This document shows, one piece after another, positions 6,028 through 11,493 of a stretch of 11,493 bases of DNA. The DNA comes from Actinomycetota bacterium. GTDB lineage: Bacteria > Actinomycetota > Actinomycetes > Nanopelagicales > Nanopelagicaceae. The number at the start of each line of letters is the position of its first letter. Positions within the stretch are counted from its first letter, which is position 1. Location: contig CANLAC010000029.1 of assembly GCA_947488645.1 (NCBI GenBank), forward strand, positions 1-11,493, in the 5' to 3' direction. Under the pieces are notes generated by a model. That model saw only the letters and a program-made list of their open reading frames with translations, did not search any database and was not told the origin of the DNA. Both the position numbers and the translations under genes were made by a program.

Positions 6028-7287
6028 ATGCGGAAGAGATTAATCCTTGCACTTCTAGCGATTTTGATGATCACTCTTTCCTCTCCGATTTATGCTGCAT
6101 CTCCTAAAGCTGGGGCGAGTTGTACGAAGGCAGGATCAACAGCCATATCTGCAGGAAAGAAATTCACATGCATCAAGTCTGGAAAGAAATTGGTGTGGAA
6201 TAAAGGTGTAGCGATTGCAAAGCCCATTCCTACTCCGACAGCATCACCAACGCCGACTCCAACACCGACTCCTACTCCTACTCCGACACCGACACCGACA
6301 CCGACACCGACTCCTACTCCGACACCGACACCGACTCCTACTCCGACACCGACACCGACACCAGCTCCGATAGTCCTTACTTGGAACAATATTGCAGCCA
6401 ACTATGGCGAGATTTCAACAAATGTTTACAATAAATTCCAGATTCATATTGATTCTAATTATCAACCAAAATATAAGTTAAATGTATTAGTGGGGCCAAA
6501 TACAAAACCAAGTATCATAAATCCAACCGCTGCATTTAGCCTGGCGTCAAATATACTGAGAAATTTTAGACAACCTGAAGTAGTCAATGCACTTTACTAT
6601 AATTTTATAGATAAAGATTGGGCAAAGAAATTTTTCCGAGAAAATGACAGCGGTACTTGGTGGGACTGGCAAGTTGATTATGGATGCCCAAGTGTAAATG
6701 TCTGTGAAAACGGAAGCGGTGGTAATTTACAAAATTGGCAAGGAATTGCTCATTTTGGTGTACCAAATACTGTTTCGTGGTCAGATCGCAGTCAAGAACC
6801 AACACTAGACATTCATGAATTCGTACATGTAATTCAGTCTTATCAACGAAAACCAGATTTTAATAATTGGACAGATTTAAACCCTGCATGGTTTTCTGAA
6901 GGTCATGCGACTCTATTCGACAAACTTGGGTCATCAAAGACATTAGACCATTATAAATTTCAGCAAACTTGGGTAATTAAAAGGCTTCCTGCCGATGACA
7001 CACTTAAAGATTTCTCGACTGCGAACATAATGCGATTTTATGATCAACTCTCACCTGGGAAAACAGATCCTGCTATGCGTAAGTATGTTTACACACTGGG
7101 TTATTCCACCCTCGAAGCCCTTGTTGCGATTGCAGGAATAGATTCGGCTATGAACCTCATTGTTCAAAATACGACTGGAACGGCGTTTAATCAAGCATTT
7201 AAAAATGTTTATGGAATTGAGTGGGCTGCTGCTGCGCCAATCCTTGCCGAAGTTGTTTCAAAGCAATACAAGCAGTATTTCCCATAA
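6028..7287 (+). CDS. Secreted modular protein with Pro-Thr linker and HExxH metallopeptidase-like domain
   Basis: A 419-residue exported protein. Residues 1-24 are a signal peptide (RKR, hydrophobic core, cleavage near YAA). Residues 29-60 form a small module with two Cys (32, 48) and the end GKKLVWNKG. Residues 74-111 are 19 uninterrupted Pro-Thr pairs. The rest (about 115-419) contains DIHEFVHVIQSYQ with HExxH at 263-267 and, 24 residues later, WFSEGHATLF with Glu291, the layout of gluzincin zinc peptidases; Cys220 and Cys226 may pair. It probably acts outside the cell, anchored or spaced from the wall by the linker; the target is unknown. No Shine-Dalgarno precedes ATG 6028. The C-terminal domain is visibly more A+T-rich than neighbouring genes, hinting at transfer or relaxed codon choice. 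The peptidase call rests on the motif alone. Confidence 0.75.
   Translation: MRKRLILALLAILMITLSSPIYAASPKAGASCTKAGSTAISAGKKFTCIKSGKKLVWNKGVAIAKPIPTPTASPTPTPTPTPTPTPTPTPTPTPTPTPTPTPTPTPTPTPTPAPIVLTWNNIAANYGEISTNVYNKFQIHIDSNYQPKYKLNVLVGPNTKPSIINPTAAFSLASNILRNFRQPEVVNALYYNFIDKDWAKKFFRENDSGTWWDWQVDYGCPSVNVCENGSGGNLQNWQGIAHFGVPNTVSWSDRSQEPTLDIHEFVHVIQSYQRKPDFNNWTDLNPAWFSEGHATLFDKLGSSKTLDHYKFQQTWVIKRLPADDTLKDFSTANIMRFYDQLSPGKTDPAMRKYVYTLGYSTLEALVAIAGIDSAMNLIVQNTTGTAFNQAFKNVYGIEWAAAAPILAEVVSKQYKQYFP
6247..6360 (+). repeat. Hexanucleotide Pro-Thr coding repeat (19 units)
   Basis: Nineteen six-base units, each coding Pro-Thr, in variants CCGACA, CCGACT, CCTACT, CCAACG and CCAACA. A higher-order 24-base block (CCGACT-CCTACT-CCGACA-CCGACA) occurs twice in tandem, at 6307-6330 and 6331-6354. 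That pattern indicates growth by slippage or unequal recombination. The tract stays in frame and lies in the linker of the secreted protein. Confidence 0.95.
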
Positions 7288-7296
7288 TTTACGTTT

Positions 7297-7935
7297 CTAC
7301 TGGGCGATTGTTTGTTGCCAGTGAACAAAAGACTCCATCAAGGCAATCTCAGCTGCTGAATTAACCCGCAGACTTTCAGGGTCTGCATCCACCGTTGCGG
7401 TCTTTGCATCTGCCTTAAGCGGAACAAACCAGGTTGATGCACTGCCTTCAAAATCAATTGCGCTATAGCGAATCATTTCCGGCGTTGAAATACGCAGCAT
7501 TGATGTTCTATCAATGGTCTTTTCAATCATTTCATCAGGTGTGACAGCCTTTAGCGTTTCAGTAAAGGCAGCTGCAGGTCGCACCGCATCAACATCTCCG
7601 ATGAGGCCTTCAACGGTGCGGTGGAACTGGGTTGTGCGGGTGAGTGGGCGCTGTGAATCATGAATAGACACAAGATCAAAAGGCTTTGCGGTTTTAAGTG
7701 CTGCAGCAAGGGATGCAGGTGAATTTGGATCACACACAAGAATCTCGCAGCCAAGATCTGCAACACGGTGGGCATCGCTTTGTGAAACAGCAACTGCTAA
7801 ATGGCTAGTGATAGATGTTTCAACTGTAAATGCTCGTGCAACACCAAAGGTGGTATGAAGGATTGATGTTTTATTTAGCAGTTCGAAAGCGATTGGCGAT
7901 GTAATCGCCACAACAACCTTCAGAGAAGGTGTCAT
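7297..7935 (-). CDS. Degenerate IspD-like protein behind carD
   Basis: A 212-residue protein recognisable as an IspD homologue from its middle and end: LVSIHDSQRPLTRTTQFHRTVEG (cited in part: SIHDSQRPLT, 90-99) matches the HDAARPLT segment, TETLKAVTPDEMIEKT (125-140) matches the SDTIKxVD region, RISTPEMI (148-155) matches VQTPQGF, and LRVNSAAEIALME (189-201) matches the KIT-x-x-x-DL end. The N-terminal CTP loop AAGxGxR is absent (VVVAITSPIAFELL instead), the active-site Lys is not apparent, and the Lys of the final motif is gone. The reading frame is intact, without stops, so it is probably expressed but no longer a cytidylyltransferase. It starts 3 bases after carD, where actinobacteria usually have ispD then ispF; no ispF follows here. 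It converges on the metallopeptidase gene with 9 bases between stops. Confidence 0.75.
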   Translation of the reverse strand: MTPSLKVVVAITSPIAFELLNKTSILHTTFGVARAFTVETSITSHLAVAVSQSDAHRVADLGCEILVCDPNSPASLAAALKTAKPFDLVSIHDSQRPLTRTTQFHRTVEGLIGDVDAVRPAAAFTETLKAVTPDEMIEKTIDRTSMLRISTPEMIRYSAIDFEGSASTWFVPLKADAKTATVDADPESLRVNSAAEIALMESFVHWQQTIAQ

Positions 7936-7938
7936 GAA

Positions 7939-8421
7939 TTAGGAAGCTAAAACCTCGTCAAGGATTACTGCAGCCTTTTCTTCATCAGTGCGCTCAGCGA
8001 GTGCGAGCTCTGACACAAGGATCTGCTTCGCCTTGGCGAGCATGCGCTTTTCACCTGCTGATAATCCACGATCTAGATCGCGACGGTATAGATCGCGAAC
8101 AACTTCGGCAACCTTAATAACATCACCTGAAGCAAGCTTTTCTAAGTTGGCCTTGTAACGGCGTGACCAGTTTGTTGGCTCTTCTGTGTATGGCTGGCGC
8201 AACACGCTAAATACGCGATCTAGGCCAGCTGAATCAACAACATCACGAACTCCGACTAGATCCACGTTGTCTGCAGGAACGCGGACTGTTAGATCGCCTT
8301 GAGCAACTTTTAACACTAGGTAGGTCTTTTCTTCACCCTTGATCACACGAGTTTCAATAGCTTCGATTAATGCTGCCCCGTGATGAGGATAAACAACGGT
8401 TTCGCCGACCTTAAATGTCAT
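7939..8421 (-). CDS. carD: CarD-family RNA polymerase-binding regulator
   Basis: A 160-residue protein matching mycobacterial CarD in length and motifs. The N-terminal RNA polymerase interaction domain has FKVGETVVYPHHGAA and LTVRVPADNVDLVGVR. The C-terminal helical DNA-binding domain has NWSRRYKANLEKLASGD with Trp85, the residue known to wedge into the upstream edge of the transcription bubble, then DLYRRDLDRGLSAGEKRML. CarD stabilises open complexes at promoters, including those of rRNA, and is essential in mycobacteria. It is first in a two-gene unit with the degenerate ispD homologue and is transcribed divergently from the lipoprotein gene. AAGGG precedes its ATG by a few bases. Confidence 0.95.
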   Translation of the reverse strand: MTFKVGETVVYPHHGAALIEAIETRVIKGEEKTYLVLKVAQGDLTVRVPADNVDLVGVRDVVDSAGLDRVFSVLRQPYTEEPTNWSRRYKANLEKLASGDVIKVAEVVRDLYRRDLDRGLSAGEKRMLAKAKQILVSELALAERTDEEKAAVILDEVLAS

Positions 8422-8445
8422 GTGTTGCCCTTCGCTAGAGGGTCA

Positions 8446-8454
8446 ATTCTACCA
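8446..8454 (-). promoter_or_regulatory. Extended -10 promoter for carD
   Basis: On the - strand TGGTAGAAT (8454 down to 8446) is a TGn extension with a TAGAAT hexamer. It would place the start near 8439 and give a leader of about 18 bases holding GAAGGG. The leader's CCCT can pair with the AGGG of the ribosome site in a 4-pair stem, too short to call a switch. No good -35 is seen. Confidence 0.5.
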
Positions 8455-8511
8455 GTAATCCTTAGATCACAAAACCCGATAAAAGTAGCGTTATTTACTG
8501 CTTATTTGATG

Positions 8512-8520
8512 TGAGACAAT
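8512..8520 (+). promoter_or_regulatory. Extended -10 promoter, leaderless start of the lipoprotein gene
   Basis: TGAGACAAT (8512-8520) is a TGn extension with a GACAAT hexamer, followed by exactly 7 bases and ATG 8528. It matches the arrangement at 4912-4920 (TGACACAAT, 7 bases, ATG). No ribosome binding site and no clear -35 are present, so a leaderless transcript is likely. Confidence 0.5.
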
Positions 8521-8527
8521 TGCCCTT

Positions 8528-9055
8528 ATGCGTCGCACAGTTTCCGCAATAGCTATTGCAGTATTAGCCGTCTCACTCAGTGGATGCGGAGCAGGACAAA
8601 ATGCTTCTACCCGCCAGGTCAAGCAAGTAACAGATGGCGTTGAAGGTTCAATTATTAAAGATGGCAATAACATCAAGATTCTTAACCTGCTTGTAGTTGC
8701 AGCAGGTGGAGGAAACGCTGTTTTGGTTGGAACAATCATTAATACCGCAGATGTCGAAGATGCCCTATTAGGTATTGCTATTAACGGCACTACCGTTTCT
8801 TACACAGGCACAACCGCCCTTGCTAAGAACACACCAATTATCTTTGAAGGCGATCGTGCTAACGCAAAGGCTGTTCTTCGCGGATTTGGTGGAACAGCTG
8901 GTTCAAATGTGAAAGTTGGCTTGTTCTTTGCAAAGGCTGGATCAATCACTCTTAATGCGATCGTTCGTGAAGCTAAAGAAGAGTATGCAGGTATTTCAGG
9001 TGCTATTGATGTTCCGATGGTTTCACCATCACCAACACCTACGCCTACTAAATAA
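8528..9055 (+). CDS. Actinobacterial lipoprotein of unknown function
   Basis: A 175-residue exported lipoprotein: basic start MRRT, hydrophobic stretch, and lipobox LSGC with the lipidated Cys20. The mature part resembles a single compact beta-rich domain: NIKILNLLVVAAGGGNAVLVGTIINTADVEDALLG, read as two adjoining pieces, ILNLLVV and AVLVGTIINTADVEDALLG, a pattern (new strand, then 'N-x-A-D' turn) seen in secreted actinobacterial proteins related loosely to copper-chaperone PCuAC folds. It lacks the His/Met metal ligands I would look for, so that link is weak. The C-terminus is a Pro-Thr/Ser-Pro tail (SPSPTPTPTK), echoing the linker of the secreted metallopeptidase. It is divergent from carD and converges on gpmA with only 15 bases between. 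Confidence 0.8.
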   Translation: MRRTVSAIAIAVLAVSLSGCGAGQNASTRQVKQVTDGVEGSIIKDGNNIKILNLLVVAAGGGNAVLVGTIINTADVEDALLGIAINGTTVSYTGTTALAKNTPIIFEGDRANAKAVLRGFGGTAGSNVKVGLFFAKAGSITLNAIVREAKEEYAGISGAIDVPMVSPSPTPTPTK

Positions 9056-9070
9056 TCTTTAATTAACTAG

Positions 9071-9814
9071 CTACTTCTTGCCCTGATTAGCAACAGCTGC
9101 AATTGCATCCTTAGCTGCTGCTGGATCTAGATACTCTCCGCCTTTAACAACAGGCTTAAAGTTTGCATCTAACTTGTAATACAAAGGAATGCCTGTTGGA
9201 ATATTTAATCCAGCGATATCAGCATCGCTAATACCATCTAGATGCTTTACCAATGCACGCAGTGAGTTGCCATGTGCAGTAACTAGAACACGCTTGCCAG
9301 CCTTGAGATCAGGCACGATTGCCTCATCCCAGTAAGGAAGCATGCGGTCAATAACATCTTTTAAGCACTCACTCTTTGGAGCGTTAATACCTGCATAACG
9401 AGCATCATGTGCCTGGCTATATGGATCTGCGTCATCAATCGGTGGTGGTGGCACATCAAAGCTTCTACGCCACAACTGAAACTGCTCTTCGCCGTATTCG
9501 GCCAAGGTCTGTGCTTTGTCCTTGCCTTGCAATGCTCCATAGTGGCGTTCATTTAAACGCCATGAGCGCTGCACTGGAATCCAGTGACGATCACAAGCAT
9601 CTAGCGCTAACTGAGATGTGTGAATAGCACGGCGGAGTAAAGATGTGTGCAAAACATCTGGCAACAATCCGCGCTCTGCCAACATCACGCCACCGCGACG
9701 TGCCTCTGCTTCACCTTTGTCTGAAAGTCGAACATCGACCCATCCTGTGAAAAGGTTCTTGGCATTCCATTCGGATTCACCGTGGCGCAGTAAGACAAGT
9801 TCGAAGTTAGTCAT
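9071..9814 (-). CDS. gpmA: 2,3-bisphosphoglycerate-dependent phosphoglycerate mutase
   Basis: Interconverts 3- and 2-phosphoglycerate in glycolysis and gluconeogenesis, in the cytoplasm. The 247 residues show LLRHGESEWN with the phospho-histidine His11, LFTGWVDVRLSDKGEAEA, LHTSLLRRAIHT, RSWRLNERHYGALQGKDKA (Glu89 as proton donor) and LVTAHGNSLRALVKHL with His181. Length and motifs are those of a complete dPGM. It is the last gene of the mshA-ybjN-gpmA group, 9 bases after ybjN. No Shine-Dalgarno is obvious before its ATG, so it may depend on coupling to ybjN. No terminator hairpin is visible in the 15 bases before the converging lipoprotein gene. Confidence 0.97.
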   Translation of the reverse strand: MTNFELVLLRHGESEWNAKNLFTGWVDVRLSDKGEAEARRGGVMLAERGLLPDVLHTSLLRRAIHTSQLALDACDRHWIPVQRSWRLNERHYGALQGKDKAQTLAEYGEEQFQLWRRSFDVPPPPIDDADPYSQAHDARYAGINAPKSECLKDVIDRMLPYWDEAIVPDLKAGKRVLVTAHGNSLRALVKHLDGISDADIAGLNIPTGIPLYYKLDANFKPVVKGGEYLDPAAAKDAIAAVANQGKK

Positions 9815-9823
9815 GGCTTGAGT

Positions 9824-10306
9824 CTAAACCAAATGCTTGAAAGCATCTAAATTGGCCAGAGATTCTCCTCGTGAAACCCGCCAAGCCCACTCACGTCGGA
9901 TCGCGTTAGCAAATCCAAGTTCTAACAGTGGATTAAAGGAGCTGTCGCTGTATTGCAAGACAGATCCCACTAAACGATCCAGTTCGCGATCTGTGACAGC
10001 AAAGAGTGGCAAGCGACCTACTAAGAAAATATCTCCTAATTCATTGGTCGCAAATGCGATCCCATACATGCCAGCATTTTTTAACATGCAATAGGCGTGC
10101 ACGCCCGCCGCGTTGTCATCAGGTTTGCGAATAACAAAGGCGTTAATGCTTAAAGAGTGATCACCAACAATGAGTGCGCAATGAGTCTGCAGCTTTTTCT
10201 CACCGGGCAAGGAAACTAGAAAAGTATTAGCGTCTTTACGTTCATATTCCAGATCATGAGAATCTAAAAACTCTTCAATGGTGATGCGGGGGTCGATCGC
10301 AGCCAT
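9824..10306 (-). CDS. YbjN-domain protein
   Basis: A 160-residue cytoplasmic protein of the YbjN family, which shares the fold of type III secretion chaperones and has no settled biochemical role. Visible features are the N-terminal helix TIEEFLDSHDLEYERKD, the strand pair TFLVSLPGEKKLQTHCAL and LSINAFVIRKPDDNAAGVHAY (cited in part), the segment YGIAFATNELGDIFLVGRLPL, and a helical end REWAWRVSRGESLANL. In actinobacteria a YbjN gene commonly sits between mshA and gpmA, as here. Its ATG directly follows the mshA stop with no spacer (TAAATG), and GGAAG about 7 bases upstream inside mshA is its ribosome site, so translation is coupled. Confidence 0.88.
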   Translation of the reverse strand: MAAIDPRITIEEFLDSHDLEYERKDANTFLVSLPGEKKLQTHCALIVGDHSLSINAFVIRKPDDNAAGVHAYCMLKNAGMYGIAFATNELGDIFLVGRLPLFAVTDRELDRLVGSVLQYSDSSFNPLLELGFANAIRREWAWRVSRGESLANLDAFKHLV

Positions 10307-11493
10307 TTACGCTTCCAGTGATTTGCGAGACTGGGTAATAACTTGATCGTAGATATCTAGCGTGCCACGGGCTGTGGCATCCCAACCAAAGTGTGAAGCG
10401 TGCTCGATGGCACCCATTGAGAGCAAAACGCGGCGCTGTGGTTCTTGCAGCAAACGCACGATGACAGATGACCACGCCTTTGGATCGTGACCATCGACTA
10501 GAACACCTGAAATACCGTCCGCAACTGCTGTGCGAAGGCCGCCAACAGCTGTTGCAACAACTGGTGTGCCACATGCTTGTGCTTCAAGTGCAACTAAACC
10601 AAAGCTTTCGCTATAGCTAGGTACAACCACTAAATCTGCTGCGCGATACCACTGCGCTAAATCTCCTCGTGGCACAGGTGGAGAGAAACGAACAACATCA
10701 TCGATTGCTAACCAGGTTGCAAGCTCCTTTAAACGATCGACTTCTTCGGTATTTGCCCCAGATGCCCCACCAATAATGTTGACTATCAACTTATGACGAA
10801 GAAGCGGTGAGTGCTTCACTAATTCACTGGTTGCACGAATCAAAACCTCAGGTCCCTTATGTGGCTGGATACGACCAACAAATGAAACAATGAGCGCATC
10901 CTTTGGCAATCCGACAAATTCACGTGCTGAACTTCGCCCTTGGCCTGGTGTAAATGTGTAGAGGTCCACACCTGGGCTAACTACGTGAACAATGTCAGGA
11001 CAAGCATCATAAAGAGAGACCAGGCTGGCAGCTTCGGCATCTGTATTTGCAACAAGTGCGTTTGCTGCTGCAACAACCTGTGTTTCACCCTGCACGCGAA
11101 TCATTGGCTCTGGGGTTTCACCTTCAGCCAAATTCAAGTTCTTCACACGTGCCATGGTGTGCATGGTGTGGACTAAAGGAATACCAAGCTCTTTAGCAGC
11201 TGGCATCGCAACTTTTCCTGAAATCCAATAATGAGAATGAATTGCATCGTACTTTTCATCCTTTACAAGGCGCAAAAACTCTTTAGATAATCCAGAAATG
11301 TGTGCAGGCAACTGTTCTTTAGTTAATGTGCCATGTCCGCATTCAAAGTAGCGCACGCGCACCCCAGGTGAAATCTCAACAGTCTCAGTTTCACTTGCAT
11401 GTGTGCGGCGGGTAAAGATGTCGACTGACACACCCATTGCAGCCATGCGTTGGGCAGATTCGACAACATAAATATTCATGCCGCCGGCATCAC
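10307..11493 (-). CDS. mshA: D-inositol-3-phosphate glycosyltransferase MshA, 5' partial
   Basis: First committed enzyme of mycothiol synthesis: transfers GlcNAc from UDP-GlcNAc to 1D-myo-inositol 3-phosphate. It is a GT4-family, GT-B-fold protein. The frame is open to the window edge, with DAGG coded just before the Met at 11479, exactly the DAGGMNVYV motif of MshA, so the first 20-40 residues lie outside. Counting from that Met: HTMHTMARVKNLNLAEGETP (105-124, MshA-specific), VVSPGVDLYTFTPG (166-179), FVGRIQPHKGPEVLIRA (200-216), SYSESFGLVALEAQACGTPV (288-307) with the E291-x7-E299 pair, and SGVLVDGHDP (324-333). Followed directly by ybjN and gpmA. It implies mycothiol as the low-molecular-weight thiol; mshB, mshC and mshD are not in the window. 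Confidence 0.95.
   Translation of the reverse strand, partial: DAGGMNIYVVESAQRMAAMGVSVDIFTRRTHASETETVEISPGVRVRYFECGHGTLTKEQLPAHISGLSKEFLRLVKDEKYDAIHSHYWISGKVAMPAAKELGIPLVHTMHTMARVKNLNLAEGETPEPMIRVQGETQVVAAANALVANTDAEAASLVSLYDACPDIVHVVSPGVDLYTFTPGQGRSSAREFVGLPKDALIVSFVGRIQPHKGPEVLIRATSELVKHSPLLRHKLIVNIIGGASGANTEEVDRLKELATWLAIDDVVRFSPPVPRGDLAQWYRAADLVVVPSYSESFGLVALEAQACGTPVVATAVGGLRTAVADGISGVLVDGHDPKAWSSVIVRLLQEPQRRVLLSMGAIEHASHFGWDATARGTLDIYDQVITQSRKSLEA

Noticed and set aside
6247..6360. CRISPR-like or regulatory repeat array
   Set aside because: The units are six bases without spacers and stay in frame as Pro-Thr codons within a clear gene.
6090..6401. A 103-residue Gly-Val repeat protein on the - strand
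   Set aside because: It is the reverse reading of the Pro-Thr coding repeat in the secreted protein gene; it has no ribosome site and its composition is an artefact of the repeat.
7297..7935. IspD-like gene as a pseudogene
   Set aside because: The frame is uninterrupted over 212 codons, is coupled to carD and keeps the family fold pattern; loss of catalytic motifs alone does not show it is unexpressed.
10275..10574. A Cys/His/Trp-rich - strand frame
   Set aside because: It overlaps mshA in another frame, which has overwhelming motif support.

Overview
The window looks like a chromosome segment of a streamlined, low-to-mid GC actinobacterium. The right half carries a typical actinobacterial neighbourhood (mshA, ybjN, gpmA, carD and an ispD-family gene). 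The tight spacing, moderate A+T content and small secreted proteins with Cys-pair and Pro-Thr modules fit freshwater acI/Nanopelagicales types. That lineage call is inference from protein character, not a search.

Left part (1-4652, + strand): a sugar-alcohol phosphotransferase operon. It runs from a 5'-truncated SorC-type sugar-sensing regulator through GutM, EIIC (SrlA), the membrane half of SrlE, the EIIB half of SrlE as its own downstream gene, EIIA (SrlB), and a Rossmann/SAF-domain oxidoreductase. Phosphate should pass from HPr to EIIA His44, then EIIB Cys74, then the sugar alcohol carried by the two membrane subunits. The oxidoreductase may act on the phosphorylated product. Two regulatory-looking stretches interrupt the operon: a cluster of palindromes before srlA, and a strong hairpin with a possible competing fold between the EIIC2 and EIIB genes. 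No EI, HPr or classical sorbitol-6-phosphate dehydrogenase is in the window.

Middle (4649-7287): a small charged protein on the - strand, an intact-looking IspD-family cytidylyltransferase translationally coupled to a small zinc-ribbon protein, and a secreted protein with a long Pro-Thr linker and an HExxH metallopeptidase-like domain.

Right part (7297-11493, mostly - strand): a degenerate IspD-like protein directly behind carD, a divergent + strand lipoprotein, and the operon mshA (5'-truncated by the window edge), ybjN, gpmA. The window therefore holds two IspD-family genes. The one in the ancestral place next to carD has lost its nucleotide-binding motifs.

The best promoter candidates share an extended -10 (TGn plus hexamer) with no clear -35. 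Two of them sit exactly 7 bases before an ATG, which suggests leaderless transcripts. The most interesting points are the split and reordered SrlE with its internal hairpin, the unassigned polyol-phosphate oxidoreductase, and the paired intact/degenerate IspD proteins. I found no tRNA, rRNA, CRISPR array, insertion sequence or phage gene.
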